From assembly GCA_001045525.1 (NCBI GenBank), contig LDWW01000004.1, positions 62,001 through 126,000 of the forward strand: a DNA stretch of 64,000 nt. The letters run 5' to 3'. Below are positions 55,028-64,000 of this stretch, in pieces. How positions within the stretch are numbered: position 1 is the stretch's first letter; every line of letters starts with the position of its first letter. The notes under the pieces are model-generated. The model was not told the DNA's origin. It searched no databases and saw only the letters and a program-made list of their open reading frames with translations. This stretch comes from Chitinispirillum alkaliphilum. Its GTDB lineage: Bacteria > Fibrobacterota > Chitinivibrionia > Chitinivibrionales > Chitinispirillaceae. The translations under genes and the position numbers were made by a program.

Positions 55028-55340
55028 TATTACTCCGGCAATTATATATGCATAAGAGAGTGTTTGAGTTTCATTACTTTTTTTTTGAGTCCAGCGCTAA
55101 GAAGCGCTGTTTCAAAAACAATTGGGGCCTTCAGCCCCAAACCCCGACCTACTTTCTTTCCAAGGTCAAAGAAAGTAGGCAAAGAACGCCTTGGGAGCCC
55201 CACACTGGCTCCAATATTCGCGCTTTCGCCAGTGATTGGGGCGGATTTGTACCCGATAGTTTTTTTTAAGAGCTTACTGCCGTTCGCCCTGTGAAATAGA
55301 TGGAGAAAATTTTTATGCAAGTTTAATTGCCGGAGTAATA
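55028..55340 (-). mobile_element. MITE-like element, copy C (inverted, perfect termini)
   Basis: A 313 bp element bounded by TATTACTCCGGCAATTA (55028-55044) and TAATTGCCGGAGTAATA (55324-55340), a perfect 17 bp inverted repeat. It is inverted relative to copies A and B. Internal hairpins AGCGCT/AGCGCT and TTGGGGC/GCCCCAA are intact. The centre holds AAAGAAAGTAGGCAAAGAA. It appears to be the most intact of the three copies. TA dinucleotides sit at both outer ends. Confidence 0.85.
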
Positions 55341-55483
55341 GTAAATAATCAGTAAAACTTTTGAGCTTCGTCCAAATGGAGTAAGTCGCAATCACCAGTT
55401 TACAATAAATATCAGATTTTGCCGGAGCATAGGCGGACCAAGAGCGCTGGGGAAAGAAAAATTGAGATCAAAGGTAATCGGTT

Positions 55484-55930
55484 ATGTTCAGGTTAAGAGA
55501 TGCATCTAAAGAGGATTATGATTTTCTGTATAACTTATTAAAATCAACTATGAAGCAATACTATATCGAGGCTTTTAAAAAATGGGATGAAACATTGGAA
55601 AAGCAATATTTTGATGAAAGCTTTTCAAAAGACGTATATAAAATCATTATTTGGGCGGATTACAATGTTGGTTGTATTTCAATAACAGAAACCGATCAAT
55701 CCCTGTTTATAAATGAATTCCAAATATTACCAGAATTTCAAAATAGAGGGATTGGAAAAATAATTCTAAAATCAATAATCGAAGAATCAAACAGGCTGCT
55801 TATTCCCATTAAACTTGAAGTTTTAAAAGTGAACAAGAAGGCAAGAGCATTCTATAGTAATTTTGGGTTTATATTTGACGGTCAGAAAGAATACCATGAT
55901 TCGATGTATAGAAACCCTTGTAGGGAATAA
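55484..55930 (+). CDS. GNAT family N-acetyltransferase
   Basis: This 148-residue acetyltransferase has the family's acetyl-CoA loop in FQNRGIGKIILKSI and the preceding beta strand LFINEFQILPEF. The C-terminal YSNFGFIFDGQ strand completes the fold. The acceptor is unknown. It is AT-rich and is followed at 56019 by a copy of the repeat that carries an attC-type R'' box, so it may be a cassette whose left end was lost to the MITE insertion. No complement of that box (GTTGTGTG) is seen upstream. Confidence 0.8.
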   Translation: MFRLRDASKEDYDFLYNLLKSTMKQYYIEAFKKWDETLEKQYFDESFSKDVYKIIIWADYNVGCISITETDQSLFINEFQILPEFQNRGIGKIILKSIIEESNRLLIPIKLEVLKVNKKARAFYSNFGFIFDGQKEYHDSMYRNPCRE

Positions 55931-56018
55931 AATCATGAAAAGAATAGGAGCCCACGCTGAAACTGTCTTTCGGAGGCAAAATTATAAAAGAACACTAAGG
56001 TAGTTAAACTGGTAACAA

Positions 56019-56183
56019 CACACAACATCAAGCTTTACGAAGCGCTCATCAAAGCAACTGCTGCTATATTGTTTAAAAGGAAAAGTATTCAGGGCTTAAC
56101 TTCAGATTTTGGGGCATCCTTTTTGAGACAGATACCAATCCCTTAAAGATATATACTGTATAACGATTCTTATCTAACATTAC
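56019..56183 (+). repeat. Dispersed repeat following GNAT gene, copy 2
   Basis: It aligns with 48444-48644 over most of its length, lacking the extra hairpin of copy 1. It starts with CACACAACATCAAGC, an attC-type R'' motif. The shared frame reads KLYEALIKATAAILFKRKS here. No other repeats adjoin it. Confidence 0.65.
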
Positions 56184-56197
56184 AAGTCGATTCTTTT

Positions 56198-56240
56198 AAA
56201 AAAAAAGGCCTCCACTCTCTTCTCGAGAACGGAAGCCTTT
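56198..56240 (-). terminator. Terminator of the tRNA-Lys gene
   Basis: Reading leftward, AAGGCTTCC and GGAGGCCTT pair with one G-U, followed by nine T residues. It lies directly after the tRNA 3' end. Confidence 0.75.
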
Positions 56241-56316
<76 letters not shown>

Positions 56317-56481
56317 TTGTTTCTGTCAGTCAGTTGATTAAACCCCGACGTGAAGTCGGAAGATCAACTTTCCAAGAATAACAAAATAAATAGTTTTTCC
56401 TTACAGAACAACACTAAAATCGACATAATGGTTTAAAGACAGGCGAAACATGATTCATTCAGTCAAATTATGCCCAAAATG

Positions 56482-57393
56482 TCACACAAATATCAGCTTC
56501 TTTTTTTCTAACTCTATTTCCCCATCAAACCTGTAAGCTACCAGATGCCCTTCTTTAGCAACACTGTAATCTAAACAGCAGATGTTTTTCCCAATAAGTA
56601 CATCAGCTTTTTTCATCCAATAATGGCCAAAAAAGACAGGCTTTTCATCTGGTGGATAGTAATCAGAATTATTCAGTTCGGATATATCAACCGGAACATC
56701 AGGAAGTGAGTCAATTTGTTCCACACTTATTTCTTTATAGTTGACCCGGGATGGATCCACCCACCACTTAATTCTCATTCTTTTCCTTCTTACACCATCC
56801 TTGTCATAAAACTCCAGATCATCCGGTAGTCTGAGCTCTTTGCCTTTCAATATTATTTCAACAGCCTCATTCAGTGGTGTTCCAGCCATCACAGATTTTC
56901 TAATCAACTCATCATTAAACCTGTCGTTTTCCAGCTTTGATCTCAGTAGATCTATATGGTTGATATCCCAGCACGCATGTACGGCCCTGAAATTTTCTGA
57001 TTCATGATATAGTGGCAGTGTTTTAAACCAATTAACGTAATCGTCGTATAGGGTCTGCTGGTTTGTAAATTGTTTCAGCGTATCATAGTGCTGAAGGATA
57101 TTCTTGATGGAGTGTCTTCTTAAATAACCGCCGTTTTTCTTCTCACAATTAAAACAGATAGCATTATACTCATGATTACCCATCAGAGCGACAGCATCCC
57201 CCCTGTCGACCATTGCTTTTATTATACTTAAAACTTTTGGGATTTGTGGACCTCTGTCAATGTAATCACCAAGAAACAAAACTTTTCTTGAAGGGTGTGA
57301 AAAGGAGTTGTCCTTTTTTTTATACCCAAGTTTTTTGAGAAGGATTTCAAGCTTATGGGCATAGCCATGTATATCACCGATTAGATCAAACAT
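56482..57393 (-). CDS. Metallophosphoesterase (PrpE/ApaH-like)
   Basis: This is a calcineurin-like phosphatase of 303 residues with motifs GDIHG (residues 6-10), GDYIDRG, GNHEYN, and late His residues in FGHYWM. Length and motif spacing fit bis(5'-nucleosyl)tetraphosphatase PrpE or protein phosphatase 1-like bacterial enzymes; the substrate is uncertain. It is the first gene after the tRNA. A histidine kinase gene lies upstream with 105 bp between. Confidence 0.85.
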   Translation of the reverse strand: MFDLIGDIHGYAHKLEILLKKLGYKKKDNSFSHPSRKVLFLGDYIDRGPQIPKVLSIIKAMVDRGDAVALMGNHEYNAICFNCEKKNGGYLRRHSIKNILQHYDTLKQFTNQQTLYDDYVNWFKTLPLYHESENFRAVHACWDINHIDLLRSKLENDRFNDELIRKSVMAGTPLNEAVEIILKGKELRLPDDLEFYDKDGVRRKRMRIKWWVDPSRVNYKEISVEQIDSLPDVPVDISELNNSDYYPPDEKPVFFGHYWMKKADVLIGKNICCLDYSVAKEGHLVAYRFDGEIELEKKKLIFV

Positions 57394-57498
57394 ATACCAA
57401 ACCTATTTAATATTGCGCACATTTACTGTCTTGGTAAAATAAGAAAGGCTGATTTGTTCATCCCAAATTAATTTCACAATCTACACCAGCTCAAATAA

Positions 57499-58494
57499 TC
57501 AGTATTGGGCCCCTACATTGGAACTATCTAAGCCCGGGTTTTGCATACCTTCCCTGTACTCGTTACAAATTGGTATTCTCATTGAAAATACAGCTCCCCC
57601 GAGGTGAGATTTACCGGCCTTAACCTCCCCACCATACGAGGCTGCAAAAGCCTGCACAGACATCAGCCCCAAGCCGCTTCCATCTGTTTTTGTTGTAAAA
57701 CCGGCATCAAAGATGTTTTCCATTTCCCCGCAGGGAATACCGGGACCATTATCATGAACCCCGAAGCAAAACATATCATCCGTCAGATTTGTTGTAACCT
57801 CGATTATTCCACCTTCTCCGGTAGCCTGAGCAGCATTTACCACCAGATTCATCACACACTGCTCAAAAAGCTCCACATCAAGTAATGAGATAATATGAGG
57901 AGGCTTTTTGTAGATTATTTCACACTTTCTTACATCAGGATGTTTCATTACAAATTCAATAACAGAATCAAACAGCGGGCTTATATCCACCTCTTTGGTA
58001 CAATTCTTTTGAGGCGATTTGTATGCAGATGTCAGGCGTTTAGAAAATCTGGCAAGATTACTGGTTGCCCGCTCCAAAGCCTCATAGTCTTTCATTTCTA
58101 TGTCCCCGGCACTTTGATCTTTGATCTTATATACCACACCCCAAAGCCCCATCAACAGGTTATTCAAATCATGAGTCAGTACAGAGCTATATTTTGATGC
58201 GAATTCCCTCTTCTCGCTGTTAACAAGCAAAATCCTTTGGGAATTCACTTTTCTCCACCAGCCGTATGATATCAGAAAAAAGAAAAACCCTGTTATACCT
58301 ACATATATGATTCCCTTTATGATCTCGATTCTCTGGTACTGCTCTGTTGATGTAGCGACCAATCCCGCCACCCGGCTTGATACAATTATGTAAACAACCG
58401 CAAGTAGCACATATATGAGCGCAGAAACGGCAGCTGAACGGACAGGGTTATTTTCGGGCAGTATCTTGGCGCACCCCTTACCCACTGATTTCAT
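57499..58494 (-). CDS. Membrane histidine kinase
   Basis: This 331-residue kinase has two membrane helices (about residues 20-44 and 52-75) with almost no periplasmic part, a His box in VLTHDLNNLLMGLWG, the N box NLVVNAAQATGEGG and G boxes DNGPGI and GSGLGLMSVQ. It lacks PAS or HAMP domains. No response regulator is adjacent. It is divergent from the fibro-slime gene. Confidence 0.9.
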   Translation of the reverse strand: MKSVGKGCAKILPENNPVRSAAVSALIYVLLAVVYIIVSSRVAGLVATSTEQYQRIEIIKGIIYVGITGFFFFLISYGWWRKVNSQRILLVNSEKREFASKYSSVLTHDLNNLLMGLWGVVYKIKDQSAGDIEMKDYEALERATSNLARFSKRLTSAYKSPQKNCTKEVDISPLFDSVIEFVMKHPDVRKCEIIYKKPPHIISLLDVELFEQCVMNLVVNAAQATGEGGIIEVTTNLTDDMFCFGVHDNGPGIPCGEMENIFDAGFTTKTDGSGLGLMSVQAFAASYGGEVKAGKSHLGGAVFSMRIPICNEYREGMQNPGLDSSNVGAQY

Positions 58495-58718
58495 TTTCTG
58501 CTCCTTACACTTCGTTTAACCAGTATTTTTTCTCTCAACAACTTTGCAGAATGGTTAATCCTGGTGTTTAAGTACAATGTCAAGATATTTTATGGCAGCA
58601 CGATTCTTTTCAAATATTTCTCTTCAAAACTGCATTTTAGTATTTTCTCGCCATATTTTGACTATATTATATAATAATAGATCATTTTGTGATTAGGAAT
58701 CAAATATAAGGAGAGCAT

Positions 58719-61700
58719 ATGACTTATTCGCTTAAACTACTTACCCGGACTTCGAGAAATGCTTCCCTTGTCCTCTTTTTAACCTTTGTCTCGGTCTTCA
58801 GCCAGCAACTTACGATCTTTGTGCAGAATCCCTGGGATGATGATACAGACCTCTTTATTGAAGGAGTTGCTGAAACAGGCTACTGGGCCGGTGAGGGTCA
58901 GGGTACAGCCCTTACCAACCATGGTGATGGGTGGCACTCCTATACCTTTACTCAAACCAACAAAGGAAACACAAGCCAACTGCGGCTGGTTTCCTGGCCA
59001 ATTCCAGGCCAGTGGTCACGGAGAGAATTTGACATACCCAGTCTGAGTACAATTTTTGACGGATCTTCATCAGATCAAAACTCAGCCTGGATCTACATCA
59101 ACCAAAACCAAAATATCACAATCAGCCTGTACCCTGTTGACGGGACAATAATCATGTTCCTCAACCCCTGGGTTAATAACTCTCCCAAGATTATCGCAGG
59201 GGATTCTGACCCTGAGCAGATGGAAAGAAATGATGATTTTGATGGATGGTACAGCAGCTTGTTTTTCGGTTCAGCAAGCAGTGCTCTTTTTATGTTCACT
59301 GATTATTTCGAAACTGAACTGTATACATCCGAAGGAATGCGGGATGGTGATTTTATCAACGTGTCATCATATGTTGAAGAACACGATACAGTATGGATCA
59401 TGGCGCGTCCATATCCAAACGGGACACCTGTAATCACCATTATCGAACCGGAGGAAAGGGGAGAAAGACCGGTGCGTTTTCTTTCAGCTCTTATCAGAGA
59501 CTGGAAACGCGATCCAGCCTTTGGTTTTCTTGGTCCAGGCGACTGGAGCCCCAATGAAGTTATGACCGGAATGGTTCTTCCTGAGCTTGATGAGAACGGG
59601 CGGATACAGCGCGGAAATGGTGCCCATATGTCAGACAGTGTGGAAGCATGGTTTGAAACCAGGGAAATCGCCCCCGGCAGGACAAATGATACCTGCATAA
59701 ACCTTGAATTCAGAAAAGACAATGCGGGAAGATGGTATTACGATTCCTGGGAAAATGATCCACCTGACTTTTTGCCTATAAACGATTTTAATGTCTGGGA
59801 TGAATGGCATGAAAATTCAGATGGTACCCCCTCAAATTTTCTTTTCACCACCGAGATGCATACCCAGTTTGTGTACCGTGAAGGAGGTAATCAGGAATTT
59901 TTCTTTCGGGGCGATGATGATGTGTGGGTTTTTATCAATGGGAGACTGGCAATAGACCTTGGCGGATTTCATCAACCGGCTGAGGACAGTGTAAATCTTG
60001 ACGATATAAGAATAAGTCATGATCTTGAAGACGGAGGAACCTATCAGCTTTCTGTTTTCCATGCTGAGAGAAAACCTTACGGATCAAACTTCATGATCAG
60101 AACTTCGATTGACCTGAGGAATGACCGATCACTTTTTTACTCCTCCATGAATGCTGGAAATGGCAGAACTCTTTATGAAATATTTGAGTTCTATATCGAT
60201 ATCGATGATCTTGTTGACGGATGTGGTTTTAATCTTCAGGACCTTACCGATGCAGATACCATACCCGCTACGGTTGACTTTTTTATTTCCGGCCCGGAGT
60301 TTGGAATGGATAATGTTGAACTGCAGCCCGGAACACATTTTGGCGGGTTAACGTTATCTGAGAATACCATAATGATTGACTCCGCCGCTATTACCGGACT
60401 TGCATCGGGCAGTTACACAGTAACTTTTGTTAACAGGTATGCCCCAAATTCGCGTGGAACAGTCACGTTCACAGTCCCGGCAGTCACGACACTGGAAATT
60501 CTCTATGGCGCAGTATACGCCGATTCGGGAGATGGAAGTGTAAACAGGCTGGAAATCCATTACCTCAATGACCTGGAAACAATACCGGATTCAGTTATTC
60601 TTTTTTGGCCGTCAAGAACCTCTGATGAATACAGGAAGGTTATACGCGATCCGGAGAATATCACATTAAATCCGTCCAATTCAAGACATGTAACTGTTAT
60701 TCTTCCGGAACCGTTTCCCGAAGGTATAACCACCTACAGGGGAATGAACCGTCTTGGGACACATATGTACCATCCTACCGACCCTAACGCTTCCCCGGTC
60801 GAGGAGAGTTTCCAGGTAGTCGACAGTGTGGGACCTCTGATCGCAGCTGCAGATATCATCGAGCGCTTTGATTCCGGTCTGGAGGATGTGATACTCATCT
60901 CATTTACCGAAAATATCACCTCACCGTCAACTTCTCTGAGAGGAAAAACTCTTGAACTTATCAAATCAGAAACCGGTTCAAAATTCACTCTTGATGTAAT
61001 TAACGCAACCGAAACTGACGGGCTGTTTCAGCTTACTGTCAGAAGTGTCGATGAGCAAAACATTCCCCGTGCCGGAGACAGTCTCAGGTTTAATCCCGGC
61101 AGTGAAATTTACGATCTGCACGGGGTACCGATTCATGAGCTCAACAGACCTGTTGTTATCGGCTTGCGTGCTGTACCTCCCGAAATTGATTCAGCCTTCT
61201 ATTTCGACACAAACGCAGACGGTATTGTTGATCAGGTTTTGATAAATTTCAATAAAGAGGTAAATCCGGAAAATATGATCATCGATTTCCAGTGGGGGGA
61301 AGAAAATATTGAACCTCAGGACATAACACATCATGAGGGCGACAATACCAGAATAGCAGTACAGCTTACAACAGATCACGGAATAAGAACTTCCGGCAGA
61401 ATGATAGCTACTGTATACTTTACCGATTTCAATGCATCTGCTCAGGGAACGGTAAGAGACCGTGCCGCTGCGGTATTATTGGAAGCCTCTTACATCCCGG
61501 GAGGTATTATCCAGGGAGAAAGAAGTGCAGATACATTGATGGTGATCTTTAGCGAACCAATGAATACTACAACCACAGGCAGCAGTACTGAACCTTTCTC
61601 ATTTATATCTTCAGCTGAAGGAGAACAGTATTCGCTTCGATTGAATTATAACAGGAATGTTGGCAACAAATACTTCTTTGAGGTTGAAGACACTCCGCCA

Positions 61701-62144
61701 GGTGTGGTTGTCAGAGGAAATGATTCTGTCTATATCAACCCCGGTGCGGAGCTTGCTGATGGGGAGGGAAATATTCAGAACAATTCTCAGAACAGGCGTG
61801 TTCCTCTTGTCATGGGAGAGCTGCCAATAGAGCTTCGCGCTGTGGTTTTTCCAAACCCCTGCAAAATCGGGGAACAACTTACAGTACGGATCGAATCTGT
61901 TACCGGGGTCATTGAAACAGAGCTTCTGGTTTCCGTAGGGATATATGACAAATTGGGTAACCTCATCTTTTCTCAGCAGCAACACAGAAATAATGAAAAC
62001 ACAATCGATATACAATGGGACCTTCGAAACAGGAATAACAGATATGTGGCAGAGGGAACTTACCTGATAATTATCAATGCAGTTGATGCACAAAATAGAA
62101 ATATTCTTAACGAGAGGATTAAAGCTGCAATCAACAGACAATAG
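58719..62144 (+). CDS. Large secreted fibro-slime domain protein
   Basis: This 1141-residue protein has a signal peptide (residues 1-28) and an N-terminal beta-rich region resembling starch-binding modules. The fibro-slime domain lies around residues 250-470, with the conserved FFFRGDDDVWVFINGRLAID block near residue 390. A long run of beta-sandwich repeats follows. The C-terminal 95 residues begin VVFPNPCKIGEQLTV and match FlgD-like/T9SS-type sorting domains. Fibro-slime proteins are cell-surface or slime components linked to adhesion to polysaccharide in Fibrobacterota. AAGGAGA lies before the ATG and a strong terminator follows. Confidence 0.85.
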   Translation: MTYSLKLLTRTSRNASLVLFLTFVSVFSQQLTIFVQNPWDDDTDLFIEGVAETGYWAGEGQGTALTNHGDGWHSYTFTQTNKGNTSQLRLVSWPIPGQWSRREFDIPSLSTIFDGSSSDQNSAWIYINQNQNITISLYPVDGTIIMFLNPWVNNSPKIIAGDSDPEQMERNDDFDGWYSSLFFGSASSALFMFTDYFETELYTSEGMRDGDFINVSSYVEEHDTVWIMARPYPNGTPVITIIEPEERGERPVRFLSALIRDWKRDPAFGFLGPGDWSPNEVMTGMVLPELDENGRIQRGNGAHMSDSVEAWFETREIAPGRTNDTCINLEFRKDNAGRWYYDSWENDPPDFLPINDFNVWDEWHENSDGTPSNFLFTTEMHTQFVYREGGNQEFFFRGDDDVWVFINGRLAIDLGGFHQPAEDSVNLDDIRISHDLEDGGTYQLSVFHAERKPYGSNFMIRTSIDLRNDRSLFYSSMNAGNGRTLYEIFEFYIDIDDLVDGCGFNLQDLTDADTIPATVDFFISGPEFGMDNVELQPGTHFGGLTLSENTIMIDSAAITGLASGSYTVTFVNRYAPNSRGTVTFTVPAVTTLEILYGAVYADSGDGSVNRLEIHYLNDLETIPDSVILFWPSRTSDEYRKVIRDPENITLNPSNSRHVTVILPEPFPEGITTYRGMNRLGTHMYHPTDPNASPVEESFQVVDSVGPLIAAADIIERFDSGLEDVILISFTENITSPSTSLRGKTLELIKSETGSKFTLDVINATETDGLFQLTVRSVDEQNIPRAGDSLRFNPGSEIYDLHGVPIHELNRPVVIGLRAVPPEIDSAFYFDTNADGIVDQVLINFNKEVNPENMIIDFQWGEENIEPQDITHHEGDNTRIAVQLTTDHGIRTSGRMIATVYFTDFNASAQGTVRDRAAAVLLEASYIPGGIIQGERSADTLMVIFSEPMNTTTTGSSTEPFSFISSAEGEQYSLRLNYNRNVGNKYFFEVEDTPPGVVVRGNDSVYINPGAELADGEGNIQNNSQNRRVPLVMGELPIELRAVVFPNPCKIGEQLTVRIESVTGVIETELLVSVGIYDKLGNLIFSQQQHRNNENTIDIQWDLRNRNNRYVAEGTYLIIINAVDAQNRNILNERIKAAINRQ

Positions 62145-62171
62145 TAATTCAGTAATCTCATGTTTACAGCA

Positions 62172-62208
62172 GTTCGAACAGAGTTGAGTCTCTGTTCGAA
62201 CCTTTTTT
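62172..62208 (+). terminator. Rho-independent terminator after the fibro-slime gene
   Basis: GTTCGAACAGAG and CTCTGTTCGAAC form a perfect 12 bp stem with a 6 nt loop, followed by CTTTTTT. It sits 28 bp after the stop. Confidence 0.92.
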
Positions 62209-62333
62209 ATATAGATTATTCCCTGATAATCATCACAAAAAGTCCGCTCTTCCGGCCAGTGAATAGTTTAGCAGGATTGTAAGATGAGGAGTCTTATGGA
62301 TGAAGGTTTCTGAGGTGAAGTTTACTGATATTT

Positions 62334-62382
62334 GCCATGTTCTATGCCTTCCCAAGCCCGGTTTTTCAGCATAGAGCATGGC
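62334..62382. repeat. Inverted repeat
   Basis: GCCATGTTCTATGC and GCATAGAGCATGGC pair with one G-U across a 21 nt loop. It lies 40 bp from the stop of the ankyrin gene (leftward) and could end its transcript, although a T tract is not evident. Confidence 0.5.
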
Positions 62383-62421
62383 GTACTGTTGGTAAGGTAG
62401 TACTCTTCCAAAAAAGGCGTG

Positions 62422-63516
62422 TCAACTTCTCCCGCGATGATTTCTTATCAGCTGTGCTGCTTCGGTGAATTCATTGTTCTGAGCCATTGCAAGAGGAGTT
62501 CTTTCCCTTTTATCCAGCGCATTAACATCTGCACCGTTTTGAATCAGCAATCTTATGACATCTGAATTAGGTTTACCCTGAACATGCCCCAATGCCCCCA
62601 CAGTTTCATGAAGCGGAGTGCTTCCGGAGATGCTGACAGCATTCACATCCGCACCGTTACTTACAAGGACCTTGCATACATCCAGTAGTCCCAGACCGGC
62701 AGAGGTGTGTAAAGGTGTAATTCCGTTTAGACTCACAGCATTTACCTCAGCCCCCCTGTTTAACAGTAAGGCGACTGTCTTGTGGTGACCACCGGAAGAG
62801 GCTGCATGAAGGGGAGTAAGCTGATGGTTATTTCTTATATTTATATCTGCTCCGAATTGAAGCAAAAGCTCAACGATTTCATTTTCTCCATTTAAAGCCG
62901 CCCAGAACAGAGGTGTTTTACCCCCATGAACTTTTCCGTCAACATCAGCACCATTCTGCAACAGAACATCAACGGCCTCTCTGTTTTTACTCAATGCAGC
63001 AAGATACAAAGGTGTATCGCCGTTATCACTTCGTTCATTTACCGATTTACCATTTTCTATATGGGTTTCGATGTCCTGCACATAACCGTTGTAGGCAGCC
63101 TCATGCAACGTTTCAAAAATCAAATACTGCGTGGTGATGTTTGCTCTTGAAGAATTACTCTTTTCCCTCAATGACACAGAGAGACTGTCAAAACCAGCTC
63201 TGCGGGCCAGAAATGCCGGAGTAAACTTGCCCTTGTTTGTTATGTCTATAACAGCACCGTTTTGTATAAGGTAGTCAACAACTTCAAAATGTCCATTGGA
63301 TGCAGCAGAGTGCAGAGGCGTATTTCCCCCAACATCACGGCTGTTTACTGCAACCCCATTCTGGAGATAATCTCTAACTTTCTCCAGGTCCCCTCTCCCA
63401 GCAGCAGTATGTATGGTTTCATACCTCACACTTTCTTCTCCACCACAACCATTCAGAATCATAAAAAAAGCACCGGTGCAAAAAACACTTTTGCAGATCT
63501 TAAAAAATTTTCCCAT
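62422..63516 (-). CDS. Ankyrin-repeat lipoprotein
   Basis: This 364-residue protein has a lipoprotein signal with lipobox ILNGC at about residues 20-24 and then about ten ankyrin repeats with the G-x-TPLH-x-AA consensus (GNTPLHSAASNGHFEVVDYL, GKTPLFWAALNGENEIVELL and others). Ankyrin arrays mediate protein binding; here in the periplasm or on the outer membrane. The partner is unknown. Two repeats (about residues 95-130) are degenerate. Confidence 0.88.
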   Translation of the reverse strand: MGKFFKICKSVFCTGAFFMILNGCGGEESVRYETIHTAAGRGDLEKVRDYLQNGVAVNSRDVGGNTPLHSAASNGHFEVVDYLIQNGAVIDITNKGKFTPAFLARRAGFDSLSVSLREKSNSSRANITTQYLIFETLHEAAYNGYVQDIETHIENGKSVNERSDNGDTPLYLAALSKNREAVDVLLQNGADVDGKVHGGKTPLFWAALNGENEIVELLLQFGADINIRNNHQLTPLHAASSGGHHKTVALLLNRGAEVNAVSLNGITPLHTSAGLGLLDVCKVLVSNGADVNAVSISGSTPLHETVGALGHVQGKPNSDVIRLLIQNGADVNALDKRERTPLAMAQNNEFTEAAQLIRNHRGRS

Positions 63517-63594
63517 CCTTTACCTCTTGTTCTAAAAGCACGATTCTACTCTATAATAATTAAACTACTTTCAGCCAAATCACAAATAAACACC

Positions 63595-64000
63595 TTATGA
63601 ACAGTACCAGCTCTCGTATTTCTTCCCGATCACTTCCTGAGAATACTTTAAAGCTGTAGCGAACCCGTTATTCCGGAGTTTTTCGCGTAAAATTGTATCA
63701 CTGAGCACACGTAATAATGTTTTCCCCAGGTCATTTGGTTCACAAAGCATGCCGTCAATGCCGGATGTGATTATTTGATCAGTTCCGTGATTATGAGTTG
63801 CCACCACGGCAGCCCCTCCAGCCATAGCTTCAATCACAGGGACACCGAAGCCCTCATATGAACTGCACATACAGTATACCCATGAGCTGCTATACTCTTC
63901 TATAAGCTTTGAATCTTCGAGACGCCCTAAGTAATCTATGTTTTTACCACAGCAGGGCTGAGGCCCCACAATTCTCAGTCTGCAATCAGGCAGAGCAGGC
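63595..64000 (-). CDS. Glycosyltransferase family 4, C-terminal part (cut by window edge)
   Basis: This is the C-terminal end of a GT-B glycosyltransferase. The reading frame stays open to the window edge (LRIVGPQPCCGKN near the start of the visible part). The donor site reads CSSYEGFGVPVIEAMAGGAAV, with DGMLCEPNDLGKTLLRVL after it. The N-terminus lies beyond the window. A GTG at 63969 is only an internal codon. Confidence 0.85.
   Translation of the reverse strand, partial: PALPDCRLRIVGPQPCCGKNIDYLGRLEDSKLIEEYSSSWVYCMCSSYEGFGVPVIEAMAGGAAVVATHNHGTDQIITSGIDGMLCEPNDLGKTLLRVLSDTILREKLRNNGFATALKYSQEVIGKKYESWYCS

Noticed and set aside
55042-55395. Frames on both strands within 55042-55395
   Set aside because: They lie in MITE copy C and contain its hairpins and termini; they do not resemble a protein.
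55341-55483. Leading R' box for a GNAT cassette
   Set aside because: The complement of the R'' at 56019 (GTTGTGTG) is absent upstream of the gene, so a complete cassette cannot be claimed.

Overview
The window looks like a chromosomal segment of a Gram-negative bacterium, most likely of the Fibrobacterota (Chitinivibrio/Chitinispirillum side). The strongest pointer is a 1141-residue secreted protein with a fibro-slime domain (58719-62144), a domain typical of that phylum. Lipoprotein signals, a CsgG-like lipoprotein, PilM/PilN/PilB homologues and a FlgD-like C-terminal sorting domain fit this. The assignment is an inference from gene content; there is no rRNA in the window.

Bases 1-33833 and 56241-64000 are dense, ordinary chromosome. 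The left part holds a geranylgeranyl-reductase-family flavoprotein, a glycosyltransferase and HtpX, then leftward genes for glycogen synthase, a UPF0104-type membrane protein and PriA. A FapA (DUF342) protein follows. A long leftward block from 24159 down to 11244 carries thiL, pilB, pcrA, gatC, an HD-GYP response regulator, a ComEA-like protein, pilM/pilN-like genes, rsmD, coaD, a rhomboid protease and a PP2C phosphatase. Rightward genes encode a PfkB kinase and class I aldolase, then a compact end-joining operon (Ku, LigD) followed by a fused nucleotidyltransferase-like/lipid kinase. A Na/Pi symporter (leftward) and thiE come next. The right part has a tRNA-Lys(CTT), a phosphatase, a histidine kinase, the fibro-slime protein, an ankyrin lipoprotein and a glycosyltransferase cut by the window edge.

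Bases 33997-56200 are accessory DNA. They hold three copies of a roughly 270-310 bp element with 15-17 bp inverted termini (MITE-like), a second dispersed GC-rich repeat, a third repeat in two copies, a truncated IS91-type transposase and an array of about 9.5 units of an 85 bp tandem repeat. There is also a three-gene set of exported protein, methyltransferase and radical SAM protein.

The main discovery is an integron-type gene-cassette array at 41471-48499. Four cassettes in one orientation are each closed by an attC-like site. In each, the 7-8 nt R'' box of the site is the exact reverse complement of that cassette's own leading R' box (GTTGGCT, GTTGTATG, GTTGTTTG, GTTGTGCG). That is the geometry expected if each cassette had once been a circle. 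The cargo is a RES-domain protein, a metallophosphoesterase-STAND-like protein, a zinc-ribbon/membrane protein pair and a PD-(D/E)XK-type nuclease, several of which resemble conflict or defence genes. The array is flanked by two broken pieces of tyrosine recombinase (41041-41371 and 50506-50751) that carry complementary parts of the protein. No intact integrase is visible, so it may now be a cluster of attC sites without its own integrase. The accessory block abuts the 3' end of the tRNA-Lys gene.
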